Below are positions 19,309 to 26,213 of a DNA stretch of 64,000 nt, one piece after another (within the stretch, counting starts at the first letter, position 1; every line of letters begins with the position of its first letter). The translations under genes were made by a program, and so were the position numbers. The DNA is from Pseudomonas yamanorum (GTDB lineage Bacteria; Pseudomonadota; Gammaproteobacteria; Pseudomonadales; Pseudomonadaceae), in contig NZ_LT629793.1 of the NCBI RefSeq assembly GCF_900105735.1, positions 4,154,001 through 4,218,000 on the forward strand. Direction: 5' to 3'. The notes beneath the pieces were generated by a model that saw nothing but the letters and a program-made list of their open reading frames with translations, was not told the origin of the DNA and did no database searches.

Positions 19309-19545
19309 TTAGAGAGTCACGGGACGCCAGCAAAAGTCGCGAACCACTATCACGTTGTTGCCGTAGATGACGTGGAGATCGAATTTTTTAACTTGCTTCG
19401 AGATGTTCTCCATGACTACGTCAGCCAGCCGGTCACGCTCGCAGACTTCGTAAAACTGATCCCATTTCAGGGTCACGCACTCGTTACCGTTTTTGCGCAT
19501 GATCTCGTTGAGATCTGTGGCGATGCTTTGTGCTGACTTAGCCAT
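19309..19545 (-). CDS. Unknown 78-aa protein at head of defence cluster
   Basis: I do not recognise this gene. It encodes 78 residues starting MAKSAQSIATDLNEIMRKNG, with ATG preceded by GAAGG at a good distance. The sequence suggests an N-terminal helix followed by helix and strands (KKFDLHVIYGNNVIVVRD). There are no transmembrane segments and no metal motif. It is on the same strand as the helicase operon and ends 133 bases before it. It could be a regulator, a phage-sensing factor, or an unrelated remnant. The clean start and ribosome site favour a real gene. Confidence 0.55.
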   Translation of the reverse strand: MAKSAQSIATDLNEIMRKNGNECVTLKWDQFYEVCERDRLADVVMENISKQVKKFDLHVIYGNNVIVVRDFCWRPVTL

Positions 19546-20115
19546 AATGCCCTTCTTTACAGTGACTGAGACGATGCTTTAGCACAGCTTACAGCTACCT
19601 AGGAAAATCTCAAAAGAAATCTTATAGCTTTCTTGCAGTGGCCTTACAGAGGTGTATTCGGGCAGCTAGAAAGCAGCCGTCTAGACTGCTCTCAGCGCTT
19701 ATGGATGCTATGAAAATTGGGGCAGGACGAAGAAACTGTGAAGCGTCTCGACGAGGCCGTACCTGCTTTTCGCAAGTGCTAGCGTGACATTTGAGAGAGA
19801 CTGAGGCATCCGATGTTGAGTGGTGGGCCCTATCCGGATGGAAACCGGCAGCCCACGGGCCTATGCTTAAAGGGAGGGTGCTATGTCCTCGGAGCCGTTC
19901 GCCGCTGGCCGACTGCTGCGGTGCACGAACGGCGGCTTTCGACCCAAGCAGTCGTCCAGCACCTGCGAGTGTCTGCACCCAGCAGACACTCCTTCGGTGC
20001 ATATACAATAAAGCGCTCTGATTCGGCCTCTTGTTAGGCTCGTTAAGCTCACGGTTTGCAGTGTCAAGTCGAAATACAGAAAACTTTACGGCATCAGCGT
20101 TTCTTGTGTGTTTGA
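19546..20115. other. Gene-free stretch with strong hairpins between restriction and Septu modules
   Basis: I see no convincing gene in these 570 bases. ORFs on either strand lack ribosome sites and protein-like composition. It holds two clear dyads. GAGTGTCTGC (19967-19976) pairs with GCAGACACTC (19982-19991), and GCCGTTCG pairs with CGAACGGC around 19896-19934. The GC content of this part is higher than the rest of the island. It may be a remnant of another element or encode a structured RNA. The left part contains the promoter region of the 78-aa gene. Confidence 0.4.
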
Positions 20116-20871
20116 CTAGCTATCCGCACAAGAAAAATCTGTTTGAATTTCATCTCTTAGCGCCTCGAGGATTTTCCGCGCAGGTTCGTAACTGAGATCA
20201 ACGACTAGCCCATCAAGAACATTCAGATACTTTAACTTCCATCCACGGCTTTTGACTCGAAAAAAACCTTCGAGTGCTGCCTGAACAGCTCCGTAATCCG
20301 CCGGTAGAAAGTAGTCTGAGAGACGTGCGGCATTCAAGTAGTTGATTCCGCAAACCTCAATGGTTTTCGCGCCTTTTTCGTTTCCATTTAAGGGGGTTAT
20401 TCTTCTTATTGCGTCAAAACAGAAGTGAGCCTCCCACTCATCAAGGTGCGGATGAACGATGCTGTAGTCACTGGATAGCTTCGGAATTTCCTGCTGTGAA
20501 AGCGTGGTAGCAAGAACGCTTTTATTTTTTTTCACACCATTACACGTCTTGCAAGCTACTGAAAGGTTCGCCAGCTCAAACATGAACTCAGGAAATTTAT
20601 TTTTTGGGATGATGTGTTCAGCATCATAAGCAGCTTTGCTTTCGTCAAGCTCTTTACTGCAATAACAGCACATGCGCGACTGTCTTTCCCAGTAGTATCT
20701 TTTTACCTCTGATCTGAAAGATGCGACCAAGGGAGCGTGATCTGAATCGTTAGTATTCCAAAATTTATTATCAACAGCACCAAGCTCTTTGAGCTTGTCA
20801 TGATCTTCTTGGTTGATTTTGCTCAGTGCGGTTAGCACTTCGGCTTTCCGTCTATTTAAAATTGGAAGCAC
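20116..20871 (-). CDS. ptuB: HNH endonuclease of Septu defence system (PtuB-like)
   Basis: This 251-aa nuclease is the effector of a Septu-type anti-phage pair. It shows the zinc-HNH pattern: CCYCSKEL, then AEHIIPKNKFPE with the catalytic His, LANLSVACKTCNGVKK with the Asn and second Cys pair. The pattern fits the retron/Septu-associated HNH branch. The N- and C-terminal thirds are helical without known motifs. The ATG lies 1 base after the stop of the ATPase gene, so the two are coupled. In Septu, PtuA and PtuB form one complex and the nuclease is triggered in infection. Identification rests on this HNH motif plus the partner. Confidence 0.87.
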   Translation of the reverse strand: MLPILNRRKAEVLTALSKINQEDHDKLKELGAVDNKFWNTNDSDHAPLVASFRSEVKRYYWERQSRMCCYCSKELDESKAAYDAEHIIPKNKFPEFMFELANLSVACKTCNGVKKNKSVLATTLSQQEIPKLSSDYSIVHPHLDEWEAHFCFDAIRRITPLNGNEKGAKTIEVCGINYLNAARLSDYFLPADYGAVQAALEGFFRVKSRGWKLKYLNVLDGLVVDLSYEPARKILEALRDEIQTDFSCADS

Positions 20872-20872
20872 T

Positions 20873-22267
20873 TTACTGGCCCTCCGGCTCTATAAGCTGT
20901 AAAGCCTGACGGATAAGGTTAACGGGTTTTTGATTGTCTACTGACGATTGTGCATAGATTTTTTCCAGGCGCTTCAGCTCGTAGTGCGAAAGAGCCTTTT
21001 CTTTGGTCCCTCCTTCCTCCGCCCTAGCGATTGCGGTAAGTATCTGATTCGCCAAGTACACACTGTCATATACAGGGGTATCAAATACATCTAGAAGAGT
21101 TCCTTCTACAGATACGGTTTTACTGATGGCAGAGAGGTTATGCTCAGCCCCTAGCTGAATTACGCCTGCCCCAGACTGAAGGCCACGCTGAACCACTAAT
21201 GGCGAATGTGTCGCCAGCAAAACATGACAGCCTCTGAAAGGCTCAAGAGCAGCATGCAAATGATCAAGATATATTTGCTGCCACTTCGGGTGGAGGCTAA
21301 GTTCTGGCTCGTCGATAAGTACGAGTGCGTCATTTTCTAGAGAGGATGCCAACTCCATGATGGAGCAAATCATTTGTTGCTGCCCTGAACTTGCCTGAGC
21401 TACATCGAATTTGTAGTCGTTGAAGTCGGTCAAGCTGCATGAGACTAGCTCCAGCATCTCGAGCTGCCGGAATAAAGACAAAACTTGAACTATTGCGTAA
21501 TCATAAGAGTTTTTCCTGCTATGGGAACCAAATTCAGCCTCATAGATTCTGTTTTCCACTTGCATAGTTTCGAGAATTTTGAAAGCTTCAGCCAGCAATT
21601 CGGCAAACTGACTAGCGTCGGATTGATGAAGCTCCCGAGATATTGGATCGCGCCTGCTAAAATGGCGAAAACTTTCAAGTCTTTCGCGAATAGCCGTCAC
21701 GCCACCATACCTGTAGGACTTCAAGAAGTCATTGTACTTTCGCCCCGATCTATACTTGAGAATAAACCTATCTTGGAGACCTATGTTTGGCATCAGTCCG
21801 GCTATTGATGTCGCGCATTCCGGAGATTCGCTTATATTGAATATGGACGTTTCTAGCGCTCGCTTTGAGATGTTGTTTATAATGGCTGGAGTCGATCTGA
21901 ATAATCCAAGGCAACTATAAAACCTCTTTCGGCGCACTCCTTCGGCGAAAATGCTTGTAAGAGACTCAGTGAGATAGTAACGGTCTGGGATCTGTGACGG
22001 AAAGCGTGAGAAGGGGCTATATGTCTGCGCAATTACTTTTCTGGGCTCAAAGTCGTTCGTAAAGTTTATATGCACGTCATCAGGGGTTCGACTTGAGTGC
22101 CACGAACTACTGTCACGGTTTTTAAATTTTTCAGCCAAAGCAGTTAGAATACGCGTTTTTCCCGAGCCATTAGGGCCGGTCAATAAATCGATTTTATTAG
22201 AATGAGATTTCTGGCTTTTTGGAAAATCGATTTTTTTCCCTGAAATTGTAACGCTTAACATTTCCAT
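20873..22267 (-). CDS. ptuA: AAA/ABC-type ATPase of Septu defence system (PtuA-like)
   Basis: The 464-aa ATPase resembles the OLD/RecF-like ABC family. Walker A is GPNGSGKT (31-38), an ABC-signature-like ASSGQQQM lies past the middle, Walker B is VLIDEPELSLHP, and the switch motif is LATHSPLVV. There is no TOPRIM domain, which separates it from OLD nucleases and fits PtuA, whose nuclease is a separate protein. The start ATG follows AAGGAG by 5 bases. It is first in a two-gene unit with the HNH gene. The 589 bases upstream hold no gene, so its promoter lies there. Confidence 0.87.
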   Translation of the reverse strand: MEMLSVTISGKKIDFPKSQKSHSNKIDLLTGPNGSGKTRILTALAEKFKNRDSSSWHSSRTPDDVHINFTNDFEPRKVIAQTYSPFSRFPSQIPDRYYLTESLTSIFAEGVRRKRFYSCLGLFRSTPAIINNISKRALETSIFNISESPECATSIAGLMPNIGLQDRFILKYRSGRKYNDFLKSYRYGGVTAIRERLESFRHFSRRDPISRELHQSDASQFAELLAEAFKILETMQVENRIYEAEFGSHSRKNSYDYAIVQVLSLFRQLEMLELVSCSLTDFNDYKFDVAQASSGQQQMICSIMELASSLENDALVLIDEPELSLHPKWQQIYLDHLHAALEPFRGCHVLLATHSPLVVQRGLQSGAGVIQLGAEHNLSAISKTVSVEGTLLDVFDTPVYDSVYLANQILTAIARAEEGGTKEKALSHYELKRLEKIYAQSSVDNQKPVNLIRQALQLIEPEGQ

Positions 22268-22856
22268 GCTGACTCCTTGTCCAAATCCTACAAAATAATG
22301 TATTTTGCTGTGATGTGCCGAGCAACAGCTTGTACTGATTTTTAGTTTTCTTAGTTTTCTTCAGGCGCCGGCCATATAAAGAATACCGAACCGCTTTGTT
22401 TTTCGATACTTTTTTGTTGACGGCCGGTTCTGACCAGCTATTTCCGTAATAATAAATGACTGCAACGGGTCACGTTGGCGCAAGCCCGATCATCGATAGT
22501 TGCCAGGCTGCTTCTGACCGGCTTCTCCCAGTCAAGGTCACGCAGCGGGCCGGTCAAGCACCGAGGCAGGGGATGGCGAGTATTTCGCCGTAGCAATGAC
22601 CTCCTCTGAGTCTGGGGCTTTGTCGCTCAAAAGCCGATCTGCTTTCGCGCCTGCAGCAATATAGTGCTTTGGTCAGCAGCATCGACTGCTGCCTTTGGAT
22701 CGGCCATGGGTAGGTCATCCGTGCTCGATAGCGCTCAGGAATGAGCTAGGGATGGACCATATTTTGATCTTTGCGTTTCCGTGAAGGATATAGCCGACGC
22801 CATGCATCGGTTAGGCCAATCTCGCTATAGCTCAACCTATGGTGTTTTTGACCCAT
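22268..22856. other. Gene-free stretch upstream of Septu
   Basis: No supported gene is seen in these 589 bases. The part next to ptuA is AT-rich and should contain its promoter. The middle is GC-richer. A near-repeat of CTTCTGACCGGC-type sequence is visible (GGTTCTGACCAGC around 22423 and GCTTCTGACCGGC around 22511), and CCGGCC/GGCCGG boxes flank an AT-rich 45-base interval near 22370-22430. It reads like decayed DNA from an earlier insertion, but no insertion sequence can be named. Confidence 0.4.
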
Positions 22857-23069
22857 TTACCGTTCACAGGCGGCTAACCATTCTTTCATAAGGGCGCCAT
22901 CCCTTACCATTTCTTCACGAAGCGATTGTACTTCGCTCACCGTAAGAAGTGAGCCCGCGTGACGGCTCTCTTCGGTCTGGTTCGACGATTCGAGTTTGAC
23001 CAGTCTTGATAGTGTTTCTCGCACGGTTAAAACGCCCAGCGGGACATTTAGTGATATTTTGCTAAGCAT
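22857..23069 (-). CDS. Unknown 70-aa protein near right island end
   Basis: The product is not recognised. I use the ATG at 23069 (MLSKISLNVPLGVL) because it is preceded by the strong ribosome site GGGGAGGGG. An upstream start at 23129 is less likely. The residues are mostly helical and polar (VRETLSRLVKLESSNQ). There is no signal peptide and no metal motif. It follows the 143-aa gene on the same strand after 63 bases and is probably co-transcribed with it. Confidence 0.5.
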   Translation of the reverse strand: MLSKISLNVPLGVLTVRETLSRLVKLESSNQTEESRHAGSLLTVSEVQSLREEMVRDGALMKEWLAACER

Positions 23070-23132
23070 GTAGGCCCCTCCCCGCGAAATCATATAAGTT
23101 AGAGATTGACAGTTGTTTTGCTTATACATCTT

Positions 23133-23564
23133 TCAGATGTCGAGCGCGTTGTAGTATATGCATTTTTCCAGTTTAAGGTTCTCAATGTCTGACGCTAAAT
23201 CGGGTGTGTAATAGCGTTTCCCTGTAACTAGGTACAAGTCTAGGCTTCCATGTTCTTCACTGTGGCATTGCGAAAACTCCAAAAGTTTTTCCATTTGCCA
23301 TGACGCAGTTCCATTCACGTAGGGCGGGGTGACTATCATTACGTCGGTTACAGAAAGTTCGTTTGAGGCGCTACAGATCACCGTGGCCAAAACAGCTGGA
23401 TCCATCGTTTGTAGCATCGTCCGAGAGGTGTATCCATCGTTATGACGGGTTAGCGTGATGTAAAACCATGGCGCATTGATCGAGTACTCCACGTAGCGCC
23501 AGTGCAAGCCTTCTGCGCCCAATGCGGAAAGATCGACGTACGCTTCCTGTCGTGTCATATACAT
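23133..23564 (-). CDS. Unknown 143-aa protein divergent from XRE regulator
   Basis: I do not recognise this 143-aa protein. It seems to be a small soluble alpha/beta fold. It contains alternating hydrophobic strands (VMIVTPPY, LDLYLVTGKRYY) and no cysteine pairs or nucleotide-binding loop. GAGG stands 8 bases before the first ATG at 23564, and a second ATG lies two codons later. It is read divergently from the XRE gene, and the shared intergenic region holds a perfect inverted repeat. It is therefore probably controlled by that regulator. Confidence 0.6.
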   Translation of the reverse strand: MYMTRQEAYVDLSALGAEGLHWRYVEYSINAPWFYITLTRHNDGYTSRTMLQTMDPAVLATVICSASNELSVTDVMIVTPPYVNGTASWQMEKLLEFSQCHSEEHGSLDLYLVTGKRYYTPDLASDIENLKLEKCIYYNALDI

Positions 23565-23580
23565 AGCGCTGACCTCAAAA

Positions 23581-23613
23581 AGACCACTATAGATTGTAGC
23601 CCTATAGTGGTCT
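23581..23613. promoter_or_regulatory. Perfect 12-bp-arm operator between divergent XRE and 143-aa genes
   Basis: AGACCACTATAG (23581-23592) and CTATAGTGGTCT (23602-23613) are exact reverse complements with a 9-base spacer. The site lies 17 bases before the 143-aa gene and 36 bases before the preferred XRE start. Dyads with CTATAG-like arms beside small XRE proteins are typical operators of restriction controller-type regulators. Binding by the neighbouring protein is inferred. Confidence 0.75.
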
Positions 23614-23649
23614 ATGGGGCCTGATCATCCATTTTGCGTGGGGCGCGAA

Positions 23650-23940
23650 ATGGAGCTAAAGCAAGCGTTTGGTCAGGCACTTAAGCTGCTGAGAACTTCC
23701 AAGAGGCTGACCCAGGAAGATTTTTCAAGCATCAGCAGTCGGACATACCTGAGCACCCTTGAGCGCGGTCTCAAATGCCCCACTTTGGAAAAGCTTGAAG
23801 GGCTGGCATCGGTCATGGAGGTTCATCCTTTAAGCGTCCTTACGGCTGCTTATCAGATCAAGGGCGATGACGGGGGCCTCGACTCTTTATTGGCACGCAT
23901 ACGGGCAGAGGTTAGCTCGTCAGCAGGGGCATCCAAATAG
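23650..23940 (+). CDS. XRE-family helix-turn-helix regulator
   Basis: This is a small DNA-binding regulator of 96 aa from ATG at 23650. Residues 5-60 form the classic five-helix XRE domain, with recognition region RLTQEDFSSISSRTYLSTLERG. The C-terminal 30 residues are an Ala/Ser-rich tail. It probably binds the dyad just upstream and controls both itself and the divergent 143-aa gene. An in-frame ATG at 23614 directly abuts the dyad and would give 108 aa from a nearly leaderless transcript, as some controller proteins use. I prefer 23650 because the XRE fold starts there. Confidence 0.82.
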   Translation: MELKQAFGQALKLLRTSKRLTQEDFSSISSRTYLSTLERGLKCPTLEKLEGLASVMEVHPLSVLTAAYQIKGDDGGLDSLLARIRAEVSSSAGASK

Positions 23941-24148
23941 TTCGGCTCTCCCTGTCGCGTGGGCATCTCTCTTTTTGTATTCCGGAATTCGCTGATCGCT
24001 AAAACGAGAGCTTAGCGCCAACGGTCACCTACGGAAAACTTAGCGCAGCTTTCTGGATCATTTGACCACTACAATGTGGCCTAAGGTCCAAGCTGGGCTC
24101 AGCGCCTTCGAGCTAACGCCACGAAGGCAGCAGTCGGGCAAGATCGGT

Positions 24149-24230
24149 TTGTAAAGGTAGCCTTTACGTCGTTTTGAATCGCAGTGATTTTCCCGAATCA
24201 AGACGTACGCAATGTATCGGTTCTTTACAT
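24149..24230 (+). repeat. GTAAAG-type repeats and candidate right attachment site
   Basis: TTGTAAAGGT (24149-24158) repeats the left-end copy at 1867-1876. Here it continues into a palindrome, GTAAAGG-TAG-CCTTTAC (24151-24167), that is complete only at this end. A further CTTTACA in reverse orientation lies at 24223-24229. The complete palindrome could be the original chromosomal target site. Confidence 0.55.
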
Positions 24231-24246
24231 TTTTCATCTCCTTTTG

Positions 24247-24276
24247 TTGTGCTCAATGGGCGATGGCTAGTATAAT
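24247..24276 (+). promoter_or_regulatory. Possible sigma-70 promoter without a gene behind it
   Basis: TATAAT (24271-24276) is a perfect -10 box. TTGTGC (24247-24252) is a weak -35 box 18 bases upstream. The next 95 bases contain no ORF of note and end at a strong terminator (24372-24404). A transcript of about 125 bases would be a small RNA. Confidence 0.35.
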
Positions 24277-24371
24277 AGGGGGCATTCAGAGGTTGCTATG
24301 CCTGCGCTTCCAGTCTTATGTGAACTACCCTTTTAAGGTCGCTTGAGACCCGAACTGTCGCGTAGCACCTG

Positions 24372-24404
24372 AAAACCCCCGATGGCTTTTGCCTCGGGGG
24401 TTTT
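24372..24404. terminator. Bidirectional terminator after LysR gene
   Basis: The arms AAAACCCCCGA (24372-24382) and TCGGGGGTTTT (24394-24404) are exact complements, with an inner GGC/GCC extension around a TTTT loop. It has a T-run on the plus strand and a matching A-run for the minus strand. It lies 22 bases beyond the LysR stop and most simply terminates that gene. Confidence 0.85.
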
Positions 24405-24426
24405 TCATTTCATGGCTGGCAACCGG

Positions 24427-25335
24427 CTAAACATCAGTAGAGGCGGCGCTCACCACCAGTTCCCGAAACCGCTCCAGCACTGAAGACGTATCACCCACCC
24501 GCGTTGCCAAATGCAACGGCGCTACCAGGCTACGACACTCCGACAGCTCTCGATAAACAATCCCGTCCCCCCGCAACCGCTGCATGGATGCCGGCACAAT
24601 CGAAACCCCAAGCCCTGCAGCCACAAGGCTCAATGTCGCCGTCATGCGCGGCGCCTCTTGCACAACCTGCGGGCTGAAACCTGCTTCGCGACACGCCACC
24701 AGAATCGCGTCATACAACCCAAGTCCCACCCGGCGCCGATAGAGCACAAAGGCTTCGGTGGCCAATGCCGCCAACGGCAGCGGTGTCGACGGATCGATAG
24801 CCAGCGGGTGATCTGTGGGCAGCGCCAGCAACATCGGCTCCACCAGAATCGGTTCATCCTGCAACGCCTGCGTCCCGCTCAGCGGCGAACGGATAAATGC
24901 CGCGTCGAGTTTTTCATGGAGTAACGCGTCCAGCAGTTCACCCGTGCCAGCTTCTTCCAAAACAACAGAAACACCGACAAAGGTTTCCCGAAACAGGCGC
25001 AACACGCTGGGCACAAATGGATGCAAGGCGGCAGAGCTGGTGAAGCCAATCGCCAAGCGCCCACGTTCACCCCGGGCAGCGCGGCGCACAATGTCGGCCA
25101 CACCATCGACGCTGGCCAAAATATGTCGTGCCTCTTCCAGCAAGGCCAACCCCGCAGTGGTCGGACGCACGCCCCGTGGCAGGCGCTCCATCAGCACCAC
25201 GCCCAACTCGGCTTCCAGACTTTGCAACAGGCGCGTCAATGGCGGTTGCTGCATGCCCAGTCGTTCTGCTGCGCGGGTGATATAGCCTTCTTCGGCAATC
25301 GCGACGAAGGCCTTAAGCTGCCTGAGCTCCAGCAT
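24427..25335 (-). CDS. LysR-family transcriptional regulator
   Basis: The 302-aa product has the usual LysR layout. Residues 1-62 are a winged helix-turn-helix (ELRQLKAFVAIAEEGYITRAAERLGMQQPPLTRLLQ), and an effector-binding domain of periplasmic-binding fold spans about 90-295. The effector is unknown. It is divergent from tam with 104 bases between, so it is a candidate regulator of that gene. It is the first chromosomal gene to the right of the island. Confidence 0.95.
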   Translation of the reverse strand: MLELRQLKAFVAIAEEGYITRAAERLGMQQPPLTRLLQSLEAELGVVLMERLPRGVRPTTAGLALLEEARHILASVDGVADIVRRAARGERGRLAIGFTSSAALHPFVPSVLRLFRETFVGVSVVLEEAGTGELLDALLHEKLDAAFIRSPLSGTQALQDEPILVEPMLLALPTDHPLAIDPSTPLPLAALATEAFVLYRRRVGLGLYDAILVACREAGFSPQVVQEAPRMTATLSLVAAGLGVSIVPASMQRLRGDGIVYRELSECRSLVAPLHLATRVGDTSSVLERFRELVVSAASTDV

Positions 25336-25340
25336 ATGGA

Positions 25341-25355
25341 ATACTTTTCAGGTAT
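25341..25355. promoter_or_regulatory. LysR-type T-N11-A box between lysR and tam
   Basis: The dyad ATAC-7 bp-GTAT (25341-25355) contains the T-N11-A pattern bound by LysR regulators and lies 6 bases before the lysR start. This suits autorepression. A wider pair, GTGATC and GATCAC, lies toward tam (about 25361-25395). Confidence 0.4.
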
Positions 25356-25439
25356 GGGAGGTGATCAATCCTGGCATTTGTTCTCATGGATCACAAGATT
25401 TAGGCTGTCGACACTCCTCACAGAAGAAGGAACGCCGCA

Positions 25440-26201
25440 ATGACCTGGTCAGCCAAGCAATACTCGATGTTCGAACAACAGCGCACCCGTCCCGTCCGGG
25501 ATCTGGTGGCGGCCATCCCTGATGGCGACGTGCGCACCGCCGTCGACCTGGGCTGCGGCCCGGGCAACTCGACTGAGGTCCTGGCTGATCGCTTCCCGCA
25601 GGCGTTGGTCACCGGTATGGACAGCTCTTATGACATGCTGGTCGACGCCCGTAAGCGCCTGCCTGCGTTGAATTTTGAATTGGCTGATATCGGTGCCTGG
25701 AACCCGGCGCAGAAATTCGACGTCATCCTCGCCAATGCGTCGCTGCAATGGCTGCCCGACCACGCCACGCTGTATCCGCACCTGGTAAGTCAGTTGACGC
25801 TGGGCGGCACCCTGGCGGTGCAGACGCCCGACAACCTCGATGAACCGGCCCACAAGCTGGCGCGGGAAGTTGCCGCGGACGGTCCATGGGCCACAAAGAT
25901 CGGCGCGGTGAAACATAACGAACGCCATACCGCGAGCTACTACTTTGAACTGCTGAGCAAACACTGCTCCACGGTGGATGTTTGGCGCACCACCTACCAC
26001 CATCCGCTGGCAGGTTCTGCTGCGGTGGTGGAGTGGTTCAAAGGCTCGGCATTGCGCCCGTTCCTGGCGCCTCTGACCGAGTCAGAAAAGAGCGCCTTCC
26101 TGGACGAATACCTGGCGCGGATCACCAAGGCTTATCCAGCGCTGGCCGATGGCACTGTGTTGCTGCCGTTTCCGCGCCTTTTCATTATCGCTACCCGGTA
26201 A
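25440..26201 (+). CDS. tam: Trans-aconitate 2-methyltransferase
   Basis: This SAM-dependent enzyme methylates trans-aconitate, an inhibitor of aconitase, in the cytoplasm. The 253-aa product starts MTWSAKQYSMFEQQRTRP, as expected for Tam. It has SAM motif I VDLGCGPGNSTE (about 38-49), an acidic motif II (VTGMDSSYDML) and ILANASLQWLPD. The length is normal for the family. The gene is divergent from the LysR gene and converges with the hydrolase gene 12 bases downstream. The LysR protein is the natural candidate regulator. Confidence 0.93.
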   Translation: MTWSAKQYSMFEQQRTRPVRDLVAAIPDGDVRTAVDLGCGPGNSTEVLADRFPQALVTGMDSSYDMLVDARKRLPALNFELADIGAWNPAQKFDVILANASLQWLPDHATLYPHLVSQLTLGGTLAVQTPDNLDEPAHKLAREVAADGPWATKIGAVKHNERHTASYYFELLSKHCSTVDVWRTTYHHPLAGSAAVVEWFKGSALRPFLAPLTESEKSAFLDEYLARITKAYPALADGTVLLPFPRLFIIATR

Positions 26202-26213
26202 GAACAGGGGCGA

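Larger units (their letters stand above)
1867..24158. mobile_element. Genomic island with tri-recombinase module and defence cargo
   Basis: The segment between ssb and the LysR gene is visibly AT-richer than its flanks. It carries three tyrosine recombinases, a composite restriction and SIR2-HerA cluster, a Septu pair and orphan small genes. The 10-bp sequence TTGTAAAGGT occurs at 1867-1876 and again at 24149-24158 in the same orientation and is taken here as the boundary repeat. The exact ends are inferred. An alternative left edge is the related dyad at 1745-1771, immediately after the ssb stop. No tRNA gene lies at either edge. Confidence 0.65.
23941..24426. other. Right island end and junction to chromosome
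   Basis: No protein gene is visible in these 486 bases. The left half is the last part of the island. Around 24149-24230 are GTAAAG-type repeats like those at the left end. From about 24160 on, the sequence probably returns to the chromosome. It then contains a TATAAT box (24271-24276) and a terminator (24372-24404) before the convergent LysR gene. Confidence 0.5.

Noticed and set aside
19622..20008. 128-aa minus-strand ORF in the gap between Septu and restriction modules
   Set aside because: No ribosome site, biased composition and no recognisable motif; the region is instead rich in hairpins.
20020..20045. TTGTTAGGC near 20030 as an integron attC or attI-type site
   Set aside because: No matching complementary core site nearby, no integron integrase and no cassette array.
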